Origin: Phoronis australis
Lineage: Eukaryota; Phoronida; Phoronidae
Length of the DNA: 64,000 nucleotides
NCBI GenBank assembly: GCA_002633005.1
Contig: NMRA01000150.1
Coordinates: 653,613-717,612, forward strand
Reading direction: 5' to 3'
This document shows positions 13,501 to 28,500 of this stretch, piece by piece. How positions within the stretch are numbered: position 1 is the stretch's first letter; the number at the start of each line of letters is the position of its first letter. The notes beneath the pieces are model-generated. The model worked only from the letters and a program-made list of their open reading frames with translations. It was not told the origin of the DNA and did not search any database. The position numbers were made by a program, and so were the translations under genes.

Positions 13501-16500
13501 GGAGAATCTGAAACCTATATATGACCTAGACAGTATAACAGACATTGTAACAGCCTGGACAATGTTAAACTTCATGTGAGGTAGTCGGTATTGACACAAT
13601 GTAAACCTACATGTGAGGTAGTCATGCAGTATACACAGTGTAAACCTTGTAGTCAGTATACACAACGTAAACCTACATATGAGGTAGTCGGTATACACAA
13701 TGTAAAACTTCATATGAGGTAGTCAGTATACACAATGTAAAACCTCATATGGGGTAGTCAGTATACACAACGTAAACCTACATATGAGCAGGAAGAGATA
13801 ACCAGGAAGGGACAACTGTTTTAGCGCATTTTAACGGATATTCAAAAGTGATTTCAAAAGTAAATGTTAAAGTCGTCTGGAATCCAAGCATTGTGTTTGA
13901 AAGCTTAACTCTTTAGCTATAAAAGGACACCACTTTGGTCCCCAAAGACTGCATATTAATGGCACTAAGATGCTTTGAACATGACTTGTTTTACCCTGAA
14001 AAAGATGCCTCTTCTCAGGCATGTACTCGGGCATGATCCTCTTTTTTGCACCAACAGATGTCACTTATATACTGTATGCAAATGAGGCTCGCATCTCCTA
14101 CGTCATATGACGTCATACGATGTCATACGATGCGAACTTCCAATTTGAACCCTCCGGTGCCTATAGTGAATGACTTGAAACGCTGTTCTACCTGATTGGG
14201 CAGCTCTAAGAAAATTAAGAACTCACACAAGTCAATGTTCTTTGTATTTTCATGTGAACAAAGAACATTGAATGGTTTCATATGAAAATACATTTAATTG
14301 TATTTGGATACTCTTGCATATGTGTAAGCGTGGCATTTTGCTTAAATCCAGATTTAGAAGCAGGAGTCAAGAAATTAGCTGCTACCGCCACGGGTGGCAG
14401 CTGTCGTGGCGTCCGAGTCGCCGGGAAGTCCGATCCATGCATGCGCAATTCGACGAACTAATGCTAGTCGCTGGTCAGCTCCGCTATGATTCATTTGAGA
14501 CGTGCGGCTTAACTCGAACCTAGGCGTGTTCTGGCTCCAAGGTCGTTTTGTTTGACCCAGTTTCGAGAAAAAGTTTACTTTAATACGGTCATTTCCTGAA
14601 GATTTTTTGAAAGATATGATCCCGAAATCCTTGGCCTATAGAGCTGTATCAAAATTCATTGTTGAAACACAGCCACTGGTCCAGATTCTGCCGCCGGGTG
14701 GCTGGGGAAAATGCTATGTAACGAGTGTCCCAAAAATGCACACACTTCAACTCCTGCAGTTCAAGTTCTTTTCCCGTCAATTACTGTGCGCGGATTCTAC
14801 GCGGGCAGCCAACACCTTATTTTTAACGTGGGTGCGTCGCGACTGGCCTGACTGGGCTCCAAGCCACTGGCCAGGATAACGAGCGTTTTGCGTGTTTAGA
14901 ACTCAAAAAATCACAATTCTAAACAACACAGACTAGGTTCTTCTGTCTGTATCTCACGGAAAAATACTTCGAACTTATCTTCGAAAAGACCCCAAACTCC
15001 TGCTACGGACCTTATTGGAATGCCGAGCCGTTGTAGGCTACGGCCGTGTCCAAATACCAATAAATCCGTATAACAGCGAAATAAAACAACACGTTTTTAT
15101 AAGAACTCGGTGTATTTTTAGAGTTTTACATCGAAGTTTGATGATTTATTGGTGTAAAACGATGAATTCAAGCGATAAGCTGACACCAGTAACCCGTGTT
15201 GTGAACTGCTGAACAGACTGCGTGTGAAACCAATTACGTCTAATGGATAATTTCAAAACCTCAGTCTGCCGTCAGGTGTCAGGTAACGCAACCGTACGTG
15301 CCGTTATCAATCTAAATTGATACAAATTAGGTTGTTTTGGGGTGGCATGCTCCTTTAATACGCTCCGCAAAATTTTTGCTTTACAAATTTTCTCGAATTT
15401 TCGAAATACATTATATGAATGGTTAAGTGCACATTTTCAAGAGCGCTTAGACGACCTATGCCGCAAAAACGGAGACCCTAACAACAATTGTCCTGGTCAG
15501 GGCCCTCAAATGGTAAACCATACACTGATACCGAGTTTTCAAAGTTCTCTTGAATTTTCTCTCTGATCAGTATTCGAAGTCTTTCTTTTTTGTCTTTCCC
15601 CATCCCCACACCTTTGTCGGTTGCCATGGTTTAACCCTGAGGCATGCAATTTTTTTTTGGGGTGGCACTCGCCCTCCCCCCGCTTACTAAGGTCCTGATG
15701 CAAGGAGTCCATCGTCGGTCCAAGGTCAATGTTGTGTTTCAACACGCACTCGTTGTATAGCTTGAGCATTGAATTAAAGGTTTAAAAAATACAGGAGCAG
15801 TTTTGCCCATTTAATTGTGCGTGTAAAAGGGTTTATGGATTCGTACTGAATTTGTTGCTGCAACTTGTCTCATGGGCCTGTACCCGGCACGTGACCACAA
15901 ATGTGGACATTAATGCGGCTATTGCGCAAGTCGACTGTAGCAAGGTGGCCAGTGAAAATGTAAGGCAGCAGGCCAGTGGGCGTGTTTGCTTTCTAGTCTC
16001 TTATTATGAAAACCATTGAAGGCAATTATCAGCACCTGCAAACAAGAATTTTGAAGTATGGAGAATTTCAACAGGAATTTGCTGTAGACTTAGTCGCGAA
16101 GCTGCCGACATTCCAGCCACGGTTACTGCCGGTCCTTCGAAGCAATTATAGCACATATATACGATTTTTTAAGAATGGCAAGGGTGCATTTTGTGTTGAC
16201 GGAAATGTCCATGGCGTCGAGGAATCTGAGGCATTTAATGATGAACAACTGTTGTGGCTTAATTTGGAAAAACACCTAGCAAAACTAAATTCCAAGTAGG
16301 CATACTGAGGCGGAATTAAGAAATACGATTATGGCAGTGCTAACTGTAGCAGAGCCACAAAGTGTGCTAAAATGTTAGGAAATTAGGCATAACATTTCTG
16401 TAGCAGATAAAAGGTTGATTGGCGCAGGAAAAGGCCGAGGTCTTCAATGCTCAGAAAGATTTCGGCAGGCAAGAGACTTGCCAAGAAAATGGCACAGTTG

Positions 16501-19500
16501 AGTCCGGGCATTCTAAAGGAAAGAACTGCAGCCAATTCCAGTTACTCGGTGCAACTTCTCTCACCCGACGGCGTTGTTTCACGATACCGCAACCTCAAAC
16601 AACGTCAAAGAAACGAAACGCGGAGGGTGAGATATTACAGAGTATTAATATTTATTCTTGGATACAGGTGTCCAACTCAAAATGAATAACCCACGGTCAT
16701 TCTTTATGCCGATAGCAATGTTTTCGCCAACTGAAGAAGAACAGGAATCATAGACATCCCGCGCGCTCCGTCTATGGTTCTGACACTTCAAACTTTCAAC
16801 ACGATAGGTAGCCGCAGAAAGTTCGATGTTGACCTCATTCTAATCTTCTCTGCAATCCACAGTCTGGGGACGAAAACAATTCAAACCTGCTCCTCGAAAT
16901 AGGGCTTGCTTAGCTGGAATTCAGAACTGCGGTCATGAGAGTGTTTTCACTTCCTGATTGCGAAGTGATCGTGTTAACTGTGGTATCTTCATCAGCGCGT
17001 GCTCTCAGCGGGAGGTCACCGCTTTATGCACTCAAGCGCTCGACAACAACTAAACTGGCGAGAGTCTCAGAACTCCCACATGCTAATTTGATATGCAAAT
17101 GAGGGAGTACTTGACTACTGCGCCATCTACACATTGACGGAAAAGCTTAAATATTCGTGACTGCAATGTTTTCGCCAACTGAAGAAGAACAGGAATCATA
17201 GACATCACGCGCGCTCCGACTATGGTTCTGACACTTCAAACTTTCAACACGATAGGCAGCCGCAGAAAGTTCGATGTTGACCTCATTTTAATCTTCTCTG
17301 CAATCCACAGTCTGGGGACGAAAACAATTCAAACCCGCTCCTCGAAAATAAGGCTTGCTTAGCTGGAATTCAGAACTGCGGTTATAGACCCTATTCACGC
17401 CGACAGGAGGCGCGTTCCAAAACGAGGCTCGCTACGATAGCTCAGTTATCTTATCGGCATAGGAGTCTGTGTTTCAGTCCGTGTTGTTCCCCGAACAACT
17501 AGAAAAAATACAGACACGCTTCACAATCTCTAAAGACATTTAGATTCGGAAGCGTTGAGTCGTTGCTATACGCCGACGAAGCAAAATATGTCCGTGTAAA
17601 CTAAATGTTTTCAAAATGTTAGATCATATTTTGTCGCGTCTCGGTCAGTTGTCAAGCATCATAGTAACGACCGGAGAATGGGCCAGCCAGGTTGTATTTT
17701 CATGACAACGGAATTAGGGGGGAGGGGCTAAAATTGTATCAGATCCCGTTTTTGAGTTCGGGTGCAAATTGCTGACTAGCACACGTGCGCAACCAGGGGG
17801 TCTTGGGGGGGCGAATAAACAACGCATAGGCGCTGAATGAACCCCGTTTACCGTTTTTTTAGTCAACAGGTCGGCAAACCTAAGAATTCAAGACCCCTGC
17901 TTCCCCAGATTTTAGGCTGGGTGCGCGCATCTGCCGAAATGCTGCTTATTCCTGTGCCTGCCCCCCCTAATTCAAAATCCTGGATCCGCCCCTGCTACGG
18001 GTTGAAACATTATAATATTTCTTTCCAAAAAAGACAGAGCCCTCAATCCCTCAAATTTAGGGCCCAATATCGGCCCTATTCCCCTCCAAAAAAATATTGA
18101 AATATCACGCGAAATTCCCCCCACGAGGCACAAAAATTCCCCCAGTGAAAATTCTCTCAGAGTTCACATAACCAGTAACCACACAGATGACAATTTTTAA
18201 GAGCACAAAAGGCTACTTTAAAATGAGACAGAGCCTATGAGCGCTTGCAACAGGGCGGGGGATGCTATTGATGGTGATCGGGAGGTAGACTGTTCCCGCC
18301 CTCACTCGGCAAAAAAATCACCTCTCAGTAGGCACTAGCACCTTTCCCCTCGGATGAACGAGGTTTCTGCAGAAACATGATAACTATGATTTCATTGTCC
18401 AGTTAACTGAAATTGAGTTCTAAAACGAGGTTATGTTTTGGACGAACGAATTAGGTGTTTTAATTTTAAAATTCAACTTGGTCCAAATTTATACTTGAAA
18501 TCTAACACATGAAATAGACGTAAGAATTATTACAACCAAGAAAGCAGAATTGATGGTCAAATAATTTTTATTTTCAATTACGAGTCTGGTTTATTATTTT
18601 AATAAAAATATATTTAATAACATCAATTATTCTTTCAGATCAATGACAAATCAACTGTTAGTCCCAGGGAGTGCATAGGATCAGGTTATGCTTGATTTTA
18701 ATATTCTTGATCAACAAATTAAACCAGATGTGACCAATTGCACATGACAGCCACCCGAGACTGTCGAATATGTCTTCAACTCGTCAACAATACGAGCAGA
18801 TGACCTGGTCCGCGTTGAAAGTATTTTGATCAACAATTTACAAGAAAAAAGTAACCCTGCGTTCAGCATAATACCTAATCCGTAACACTACGATCGCCGC
18901 AATTTGGTCATATTTACTTTTCACTGTTTCGAACCTAGTTTTCTGAGAAAAATTAAACCCTTTCGTCAGACAACTCTCTGACGCCTTAACTTGTTCTCTA
19001 ATGTAATTTTCTACGTCTGTGTGGTTTAATTGTTGACACATTATTAAAATTCAATATCCAGGTTGGACTCGAAAGACCGGCTATCTAACTCACGCAATGT
19101 CTACTTTCGCTTTGTTTATCGCAGTGAGCCTCGCTTTGGATTTTAATGTCTGCCGCGTGAATAGTCTATGAGAGTGTTTTCACCTCCTGATTGCGAAGTG
19201 ATCGTGTTAGCTGTGGTATCTTCATCAGCGCGTGCTCTCAGCGGGAGGTCACCGCTTTATGCACTCAAGCGCTCGACAACAACTAAACTGGCGAGAGTCT
19301 CAGAACTCCCACATGCAAATTTGATATGCAAATGAGGGAGTACTTGACTACTGCGCCATCTACACATCGACGGAAAAGCTTAAATATCCGTGACTGCGTG
19401 TGGGAAATTGCGATTGCGTGCGCTGAAGTCGATATTTTCAAAGTACAAATTCGCCACTGTTTAAGGTTGAAAAGTGAGTTTTTTTCGATATTCTTCTATA

Positions 19501-22500
19501 GAAAAAACTTTAATCTCTCTGATAAAATCATCTGTTTCCTTTTAAACGAAACTTAAGTCCTGAAATTAGTCCGGGGAAGGAGGCCAAAAACGGCGGTTTA
19601 GCTAGTTGTCCCTTCCTGGTTATCTCTTCCTGATATGAGGTAGTCAGTATACAAAAATGTAAACCTACATATGAGGTAGTCAGTATACACAATGTAAACC
19701 TACATATGAGGTAGTTGGTATACACAATATAAAACTTCATATGAGGTAGCCAGTATACACAATGTAAAACTTCATATGAGGTAGTCGGTATACACAATGT
19801 AAAACTTCATATGAGGTAGTCGGTATACACAATATAAAACTTCATATGAGGTAGTCGGTATACAAAATGTAAACCTACACATAAGGTAGTCAGTGTACAC
19901 AATGTAAACCTACATTTGAGGTAGTCAGTATACACAATGTAAACCTAAATATGAGGTAGCCAGTATACACAATGTACACCAGTAATCAGTATACACAAGA
20001 CCTACCCTAGCCTGCACTTCGTCAAAGACATCTTCTGAAGGTGCACCAGTCTTAATCCTTAGATATGTGGCTTTTATCAAGTGTTCATCCAACCTGATTC
20101 TGGGATTGGCCTGTATGTAGCAAAGTGAAAAGTATACACAGAGAGAGTTAGATAGTGAAAACTTGTGTAAATTACTCACTATTTATCGATCAAAATGTTC
20201 TAAAGGGTAACCATAACAGTGCCTGACAATGCTCTCCACAAATGCTACGAAGACATAACCACATAGATAAACATATACCGCCCATTCTCCACTATTGGAG
20301 GCCATTTTGACTGAAATTGAAAAAAAATAAAATTGTATATTAATCAAACAAGTTTATTTTTACAAAGACTAATGACTGGTCTTGTATTTTCCAAAAGTGT
20401 ACAAAGTCATCTTTTATTGACCTGCAATCAAATTACAACTTGGCAAAAATGAATGGTTGCAAATCTTTGATAAATACAATGAAAAAGAACTTATTAATAA
20501 ATTATAACGTATTTGTACATTAAAAGTGATCAAATCCCATTACAACTATGGTAAAAATGAGATGAGGCGTGTGGGAAGGACGAAATATCGAAATAAAAGA
20601 AATAGATGGTAATGTAACATTCAGGTGTTTAGTCATAATCCTTACTCTTGAAGTGAACACACAATCACACCTCAGTTGTCATAAGAGCTTTCATGTATGT
20701 ATTAGCGTCTTCAGACAGCACATGCATCTCAATATTCACATAAACATATTTGATGGTAATGCATCTGATGGTCACAATCCTACATATTTTTGAAAATTTT
20801 TAGTCAAAACTCCTGAGGAATATATTTGTTAGTGAAACATCGTAATCAAAATCCTGAACTGATACATAATTGTGCAATTTTTCATTACGCTCCTTTGAGC
20901 AGTGAGCCACATGGAGAGGCGGGAAAGTGATTAAAAACATAGAGGCATAAAATAAGTCAAATCTATCCAAGAAAAGCAATGCAGGAATGTCGACATGTGC
21001 CCACAATGCACTGCAAACAACATGTTTCTAAGGACCACTAGGAGGTGCTGCAGTTTGTCAAATCAGCCCCAAAATCAACTGGTGCCTGTGAATTGTCATC
21101 ACAAAAATCCGTGTGAAGTTTCATTGAAATCCTTTAATCGGTTATCCTGAAGTAAACACTGTAATAAATACTGGTGGCCACATTAAAGTGAAACACAACA
21201 CTTGTAATTTCATGTCTAAATGCAGTGGAGGAGACAAACAAACCGCGAGTCAATCAAATAATAGCAAACTAGAACTAAGAATATAACAAGAAAAGCAAAC
21301 TAATAAGGCAACACAATGATGTATGACTGAGCATGCTAGAGGGAATATAGAACTCGGCAGACAGCTGCAAAAAACGTAAAGCTTCAGCTAAAACAAGATT
21401 CATATACTTACAGATGAACTATCAGAACCCTACAATCAGGTGATAGACAGAGTTGAACAGGATTCATATATTAAGTAATAACTCGTCCTCAACAGACCAT
21501 ATGTTTTTAGTTCTTAAATGAGACTAATTAGTATACCATCTAGTTAAAACGATTATTTAAAGAGATATTAGAGTTATCTTGAAGTCAGCGACTGGAGCCT
21601 GCTGACTTGAATGTAAACTGAAAGATTTCCATTCATTATGACTGTAGACACACTCCAGAATCAGATTGCCACCTCGTATCTCTTGTCTGCTCACCAAGTG
21701 GCTTTCAGTTGAAACTTCAGTCATTCCACATCTTTGTTAGCGGTCATAAACTACTTAGACGATATCAAACTGATATAATTAAATACTAATTCACAGCAGA
21801 TTCCAAAACATACACTTCGGCTTGTTACATTTGGGACAGTCACTGTATATCTGTCATGCCATGGAAGAGTTAAACAGGAGACTGTGTCTCGGACGAGTCA
21901 AACGGGAGACTGTGTCTCGGACGAGTCACACGGGAGACTGTGTCTCGGACGAGTCACACGGGAGACTGTGTCTCGGACGAGTTACACGGGAGACTGTGTC
22001 TCGGACGAGTTACACGGGAGACTGTGTCTCGGATGAGTTACACGGGAGACTGTGTCTTGGATGAGATACACGGGAGACTGTGTCTCGGACGAGTTACACG
22101 GGAGACTGTGTCTCGGACGAGTCACTCGGGACACTGCGTCTCGGACGAGTCACACGGGAGACTGCCTGCGTCTCGGACGAGTCACACGGGAGACTGTGTC
22201 TCGGACGAGTCACACGGGAGACTGCGTCTCGGACGAGTTACACGGGAGACTGTGTCTCGGATGAGTTACACGGGAGACTGCATCTTGGATGAGCACGTAA
22301 ACTGGCAGTCCTCACTTGCAGTATTTTTCAGTTCATTGAAGTTTGCAAAAGTATTTACTCAAAGCCAGTCGTGTGTCAATTTCACAAGAAATTAATAGTT
22401 GTGTTACGCCATGTATATATATATATATATATGCCAATGTGACCTCAGATTGTGTTTAGTCGCCACGAGGTCTCCACTTTGAGTATCAAAGTCAGACAAT

Positions 22501-25500
22501 ATTTCACTCTAAATTCATTTCAAGGTTAGTGTTGACTTCCAAACTGGAAATTGCTAATAAAGTTCTTAGACGAATTACATTTGATTTACAATTGTTCAGT
22601 TTATTTTGTGAATTGAATGCACTTGGTAACACATTTAAATTACAACAGCAAAAATCGTAAAAGATCGGCAAAATTCACATCACTAGGCCACGCGGTCATC
22701 TGCATCCTATGGTCATTGGCGGCAGGAATAGCTGCGTTACAGACTGAATGTACATACGTCTATGGGGGGAATTAGGGAGGCGCAAGGAAAATGGGTCCTG
22801 TGACAGCCGTACAATTTTTTTTCGGTCATAGAAAATTTACACCAAATGATAACCTAATTCGTTGGTGGTAGTGATTTTGTTTCCAATTTTGGCGACCTCA
22901 GATTTTGTTTGGCGACCTGCACGACATCAAATAAATCTAAAATTTCAGAGAAGAGGTATGAAATATTGACCCAAAACTTCTAACAAAGAGAAATACTGGC
23001 ACAAAACTTGTTTATAAGCAATGTTGAGAATTATCTAAGTTACAAAAACATTTCAATATTATCATCAACACATATTCAACTTTTTATTATTAAATAACAA
23101 ATTGTATCATGTTAACCTATAAGAACAGTGTGTTGTACTTAAATAGATTGTCTTATAATTTTGTGAAATCCTGTGCAGCATATCAAGACAACAGCTACAA
23201 AGTACAATGTACGTCTTGTGCGAGGCATGACTGATCAAGAGTTAAGTTTCGATAGTAATGTAGTCTAACAAAGACAACGGGTTATGAGAGTACTGTTCTC
23301 AACAAGACAGAAATGATTAATAAGTATTGTGTAAATGATGAGCCACGATGATATCTTGTTGAGATGGATGAAACATGAACAGCTCCATGACCTGAATATT
23401 CTTGATGCCCAGTGATGTTGTCAACAACACAACTAAACCATCAACATTAAATGAGAGTACATCTCACTGTTTAGAATTCCATGCAGAACTCAAACAAGGG
23501 TCTAGAGAGTAACTGCACACTCGGATATGCTACTGAGATGGCATACGAGAACATTAAAAAAGTTTTGAGCATTGAACAAGACTCCTCATCAGTTGCATCA
23601 TAATCGCCATGGTGACTAGGGCCACCTACCTTTTCAGAGAGGTACTGGTCGAATATGTTCATGGCAGCCGCACGCAGTGGTTCAAGATCAAGCTCATCTG
23701 CTGTCTGCTCTTCACGTAACTTCTGCAGCTCTAAAGCTTGTAACTGCTGCTCAGCAGTCACTCTGTAGCCCTACAAGGAACACATTCAAACAGTGAATGA
23801 AGGGAGACAACTCTCAGTTAAACAGTGGGTGAAGGGAGACAACTCTCAGTCACACAGTGGGTGAAGAGAAACAACTCTCAGTCAAACAGTGGATGAGCAG
23901 AGACAACTCTCAGTCAAACAGTGGGTGAAGGTAGACAACTTTCAGAGAAACAGTAAGCAAAAGAAGACAACTCTTCATGGTAATGACATCTGCGATGTCA
24001 TCTTGAAGACCTAGACCAACTTATCGAGATTCAGTGGTCACAAAATTTATTCATTAATTTAAAAATGCAACACTAACAAAATGACAGTTTGGGCACCAGA
24101 TCACAACAGCTCTTCTATTACATTCCACTTGCATCCCACAAACCTACATACTGAGGTTGAAAAATCATATGGTCATAGATTGGTAAAACTGTAACAATAG
24201 CATGACTTTAAAGATGACTAAACAGTGTCTAATGTGTTCACCTGCCACTAATCACTTACCTCACATGTGAGATAAAATGACAGGTATGCCACACCACCAG
24301 TACCAGATAGGAATTCTAAAATGAAACAGAAAGCTTATAAGTTATTAAAACATAAAGTTAACTGGATGTTAATCTCCAAAAGGAACAATGCAACCTGGGA
24401 GCATTTAATACTTGTTTACTAGCTATTAAGCTATACAAATTTCAACAACTGGCAGCTGGTCATAATTCTACCCAAACCAGTCAAAGTAGGAGAGACAAGG
24501 ACTGACAGTAGGTTATAATTCTACCCAAACCAGTCAAAGCAGGTGAGACAGGAACTAGCAGTAGGTCATAATTCTACCCAAACAGTCAAAGCAGGTGCGA
24601 CAGGAACTGGCAGGTCATAATTCTACCTAAACCAGTCAAAACAGGTGAGACAGGAACTGGCAGCTGGTCACAATTCTACCCAAACCAAAGCAGGTGAGAC
24701 AGGATGTAATAATTAAGTAAACAAAATGAATATGATAATGCCCTACAAATGATCAAAGTAATCTAAAGCTATGCTGTTATTTATGACTGACGATGATTAA
24801 AGTAAAGCAAAGCTATGCTATTATTTATGACTGACCATGATTAAAGTGATCCAAAGCAATGTTGTTATTCATGACTTACCAATGAAGTAGGCCAAAGCAA
24901 TGTTGTTATTCATGACTTACCAATGAAGTAGGCCAAAGCAATGTTGTTATTCATGACTTACCAATGAAGTAGGCCAAAGCAATGTTGTTATTCATGACTT
25001 ACCAATGAAGTAGGCCAAAGCTATGTTGTTATTCATGACTTACCAATGAAGTAGGCCAAAGCAATGTTGTTATTCATGACTTACCAATGAAGTAGGCCAA
25101 AGCAATGTTGTTGTTCATAATAACATCAAATGGTAGACTGTACAACTTCTGGCCAGGAGATATGAACTGTAACTATAGAACAAAAGATGGATTAATGTCG
25201 AATGAGTGGTTACCATCCACAGAGTGCAGTAAGGCAGGGCAGCAATGAATGACAAGGAATCAAGTCACAACATGCATAGAAACACATTTTAAATTTTATA
25301 GCAGACTTTGGGGTTTCATTCCAATACAGACACGACCAAAAAACTCCAGGGCAGTCCCCTGTCAGGACATTCTAGATCCGTCAGTGAATTTCTACATTCA
25401 ATACCAGAAATTGTGGAGTGTAAGGTAAGTAACGTTGCAACTTGTGGGATTCTTGATGGAAAATTGACATTAATTGACAGTTGCCTAGTCTGCACATATG

Positions 25501-28500
25501 CTAAATGACAGGTAAGCAGACGTACCCCTAAACTATCCGACTCCTCGTCAAGTCCATGTTGTAGTCTCTGTATGCGGTCATCACACAGAGCTCGTACAAA
25601 TAACAAACTACTCAGCTGCATTTTGATAACAGCGTCTGGAATAAAAATTGTCTCAGTTCAGTGACTGTCACAAGCATTACGTGATCACAAACAGATTAAT
25701 GGTAGTCTCCCTCGGTTAAGCAGTTGATCGTATACATGATCACAAACAGACTGATGGTAATCTCCCTCGGTTAAGCAGTTGATCGTATACATGATCACAA
25801 ACAGATTAATGGTAGTCTCCCTCGGTTAAGCAGTTGATCGTATACATGATCACAAACAGACTGATGGTAATCTCCCTCGGTTAAGCAGTTGATCGTATAC
25901 ATGATCACAAACAGACTGGTGGTAGTCTCCCTCGGTTAAGCAGTTGATTGTATACATGATCACAAACAGATTGATGGTAGTCTCCCTCGGTTAAGCAGTT
26001 GATCGTATACATGATCACAAATCCCAAACCATGATTTCCCATCCAGGTTAACAAGAACAATGTGGAGCATTGACAAGCATCCACCAAATGGTTAAAAAAT
26101 AAGGGAACTAAATTTTCCATTATTTCCCCGGTATTCGGATACATCTGAAAATCAACAATAGTTTTAACTGCTTAAAAACAGGCTCTTCTCATAAGGATAC
26201 AGATAGATCCACCTAAAGGAAATGGAAGGTAGCAAGGCAAGTCCAGTGACAATTTATGACTACGGCACACCACAATAGTCAACTCAGTCCAAAAATCATC
26301 ACCAGCTGTGTTTTCCTCATCAGGAACAAATACGCCAAATTTCATGAATATCCACACAAAGAACTTGATAGACATTGAAGCAGATAAAAAAATGAAAATA
26401 GTCACTTCAGGGTGTTACAGTAGAACAGTCCAAAACTTAAAATGGAAACTAGAGGGCACACAAAGGTCGAATCCATCTGACATTGGGCAGGAGCTGACAT
26501 TTCCTTCACTGTAATGTATGAGAAATTTTCATGATAATCTATTAAGGAACTTGGTAGAAACAGAGCACACGTAAAGAAAATCTAAACTGCCTCTAGGGGG
26601 TCTCATAGTAGTCGAACCCGTGAATTTATCATCAGCCATGCTTTCCTAACAAGTACATAGAACGGTCCTATTTTGACAGAGGTAGAGGAAACAAAATTGT
26701 GACAAGAGGACGTTACATTTATCGGACTATCCGAAAATCAGCATCACCTGTGCTCTCCACCATAGGAGCACGTGTGCCAAGTTCTATGAAGACACATAAA
26801 GGAACTTGGCAGATATCGAGACAGAGACCAAAGAAAAATGCGACTAGGGGCACAATAGTCACTAGTTGAACTAATGAAGTCAGCTGTTCAAAAATCAACA
26901 TACAGCCACGCTGTCATAAAAAAAACCTTTCCAATTTCCTGATTCTTCGAGCAGTTTGGTGGATAGAGAAGCAGATGCCAAAAACAGCCACTATGTTGCA
27001 TATACTATATAGTTTAGTAGGGGCTGTAGAATAAGTTGAATCCGTCCAACATTGACAAAGTGTTATTATTTTAATAGAAACCTACTTGCTAAATTTCATA
27101 AATTCTATCAAAGAGCTTGATAGATACGTGACAAACTAAAGTTGTCACAAGGTACAACGCTATCATCCGCTCCTGGCTTGACAGGGTCACCAGCTTGATA
27201 GGGTCACATCTGCAAACTGTCATGGACATGTTGTAAAGGGTTAGGAGACAATAGAACCATATGTTGGATAGATGCCAAACAAAACATGCAAAATAAAAAT
27301 GAGAAAATTGGTATTTGATGATCAACCAGTTCTCTCCTCCAAAAGAGAATCAACATCTTTTTAATAAACCAAAGTGGTACAGCATACAAACCTAAACTTT
27401 GAAATCACACTGCATCGACTATGACATACAAGTGAGTAGTAAGTAGGCGGCTATTCACTGAAAGTAGTACAAAAGTTGAGCTATACCATCATGTCCGCCA
27501 CTATCCTTCGCCCGCTGCCTCGTCACATCCTGATCAATCTTGTCCCGCACAGCCTGCAGTTCTTCAATACTATCTGATATCTTGACCGCCGTCATGAATG
27601 ACTCATTGGTGAAGGACTCGTCTTTGCACTAATCAAGGGAAAGAGGACAGTTAAGATGACCATACCAAGTTCACTGACCATTAGAAATACAGCACGTTTT
27701 ACAGCACCTCGTACTTTAACGATACATAATATGTACAAAAACTGCCAGAGCCAAACGATGGCATTATCATGGACGCTGAATCTAACTGAAACAGAGTAGC
27801 TATCACATGAGCAATCAAGTGAGTCTGGCTTACTGGACAAGAGAACTAAGAATACTAACACTTAACAACAGACCAGATTGACATCATCATTCAAAAATTG
27901 GTTTCTGCATGCAGTGGAAAATAAAAAGATTTTTATTCTTAGTGTGTGATCATAATGATAAAAGGTCCATGTTATACACGACTGCACAGTCATGTTATTG
28001 GTGTTATACTGGACCTCGCTGAAACCTGTTCCTCAGCACAGAGTGATTATTAGGTTTACATGTTATTGGTGTCTCTAGACAACCAGTTACCTAAACATTT
28101 GGGTTCTCAAAATAGTCATTTAATGAAAATAATTGCACGTGGAGTATATGAAAGCAGTTTACATAAGTGAAAATGCAGATTGCAATCTACTTTACAATAC
28201 TTGCTTCACACGGTGCATGCTTGTGAACGATAATAAGACATCAGATTTCCCTAGATTCAACCTAGTCCAGAGGTAAAACTTCCTAACCTGGAGAATGAGA
28301 CTACAGTCAAAATATGGCTAGCCATGAATTGAATAGATTACTTGCATTTCACAATTTTGTCATGATATGTCGTCCCCAGTAACCAGCTCTCGGGTCGTTT
28401 GAAACAATTGCAAGTCTTTGTTCACGAGGCAACATGTGATTTTGTGTCTATACACATCACATTGGTGATTTTAAGAAAAGAGTTGTCGATAAACGAATAA

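Larger units (their letters stand above)
13789..19632. mobile_element. 5.84-kb TIR element with 7-bp target duplication
   Basis: Both ends carry the same 29-base inverted repeat beginning CAGGAAGAGATAACCAGGAA, followed by GGGACAACT. The flanks are ATATGAG on each side (13782-13788 and 19633-19639), a perfect 7-base target site duplication. The element sits inside a minisatellite in a SNX13 intron. Inside are a few short open frames (14272, 14607 and 16006 starts, all under 100 codons) with no recognised domain, so it looks non-autonomous or decayed, and at least two nested repeats. Superfamily not assigned: 7-8-base duplications fit hAT- or Dada-like transposons, but neither is shown. Confidence 0.85.

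Noticed and set aside
21822-22395. Open frames of 70-151 codons with a repeated protein motif on the plus strand
   Set aside because: They run through a 28-bp minisatellite in all three frames, antisense in a SNX13 intron; open only because the unit lacks stop codons.
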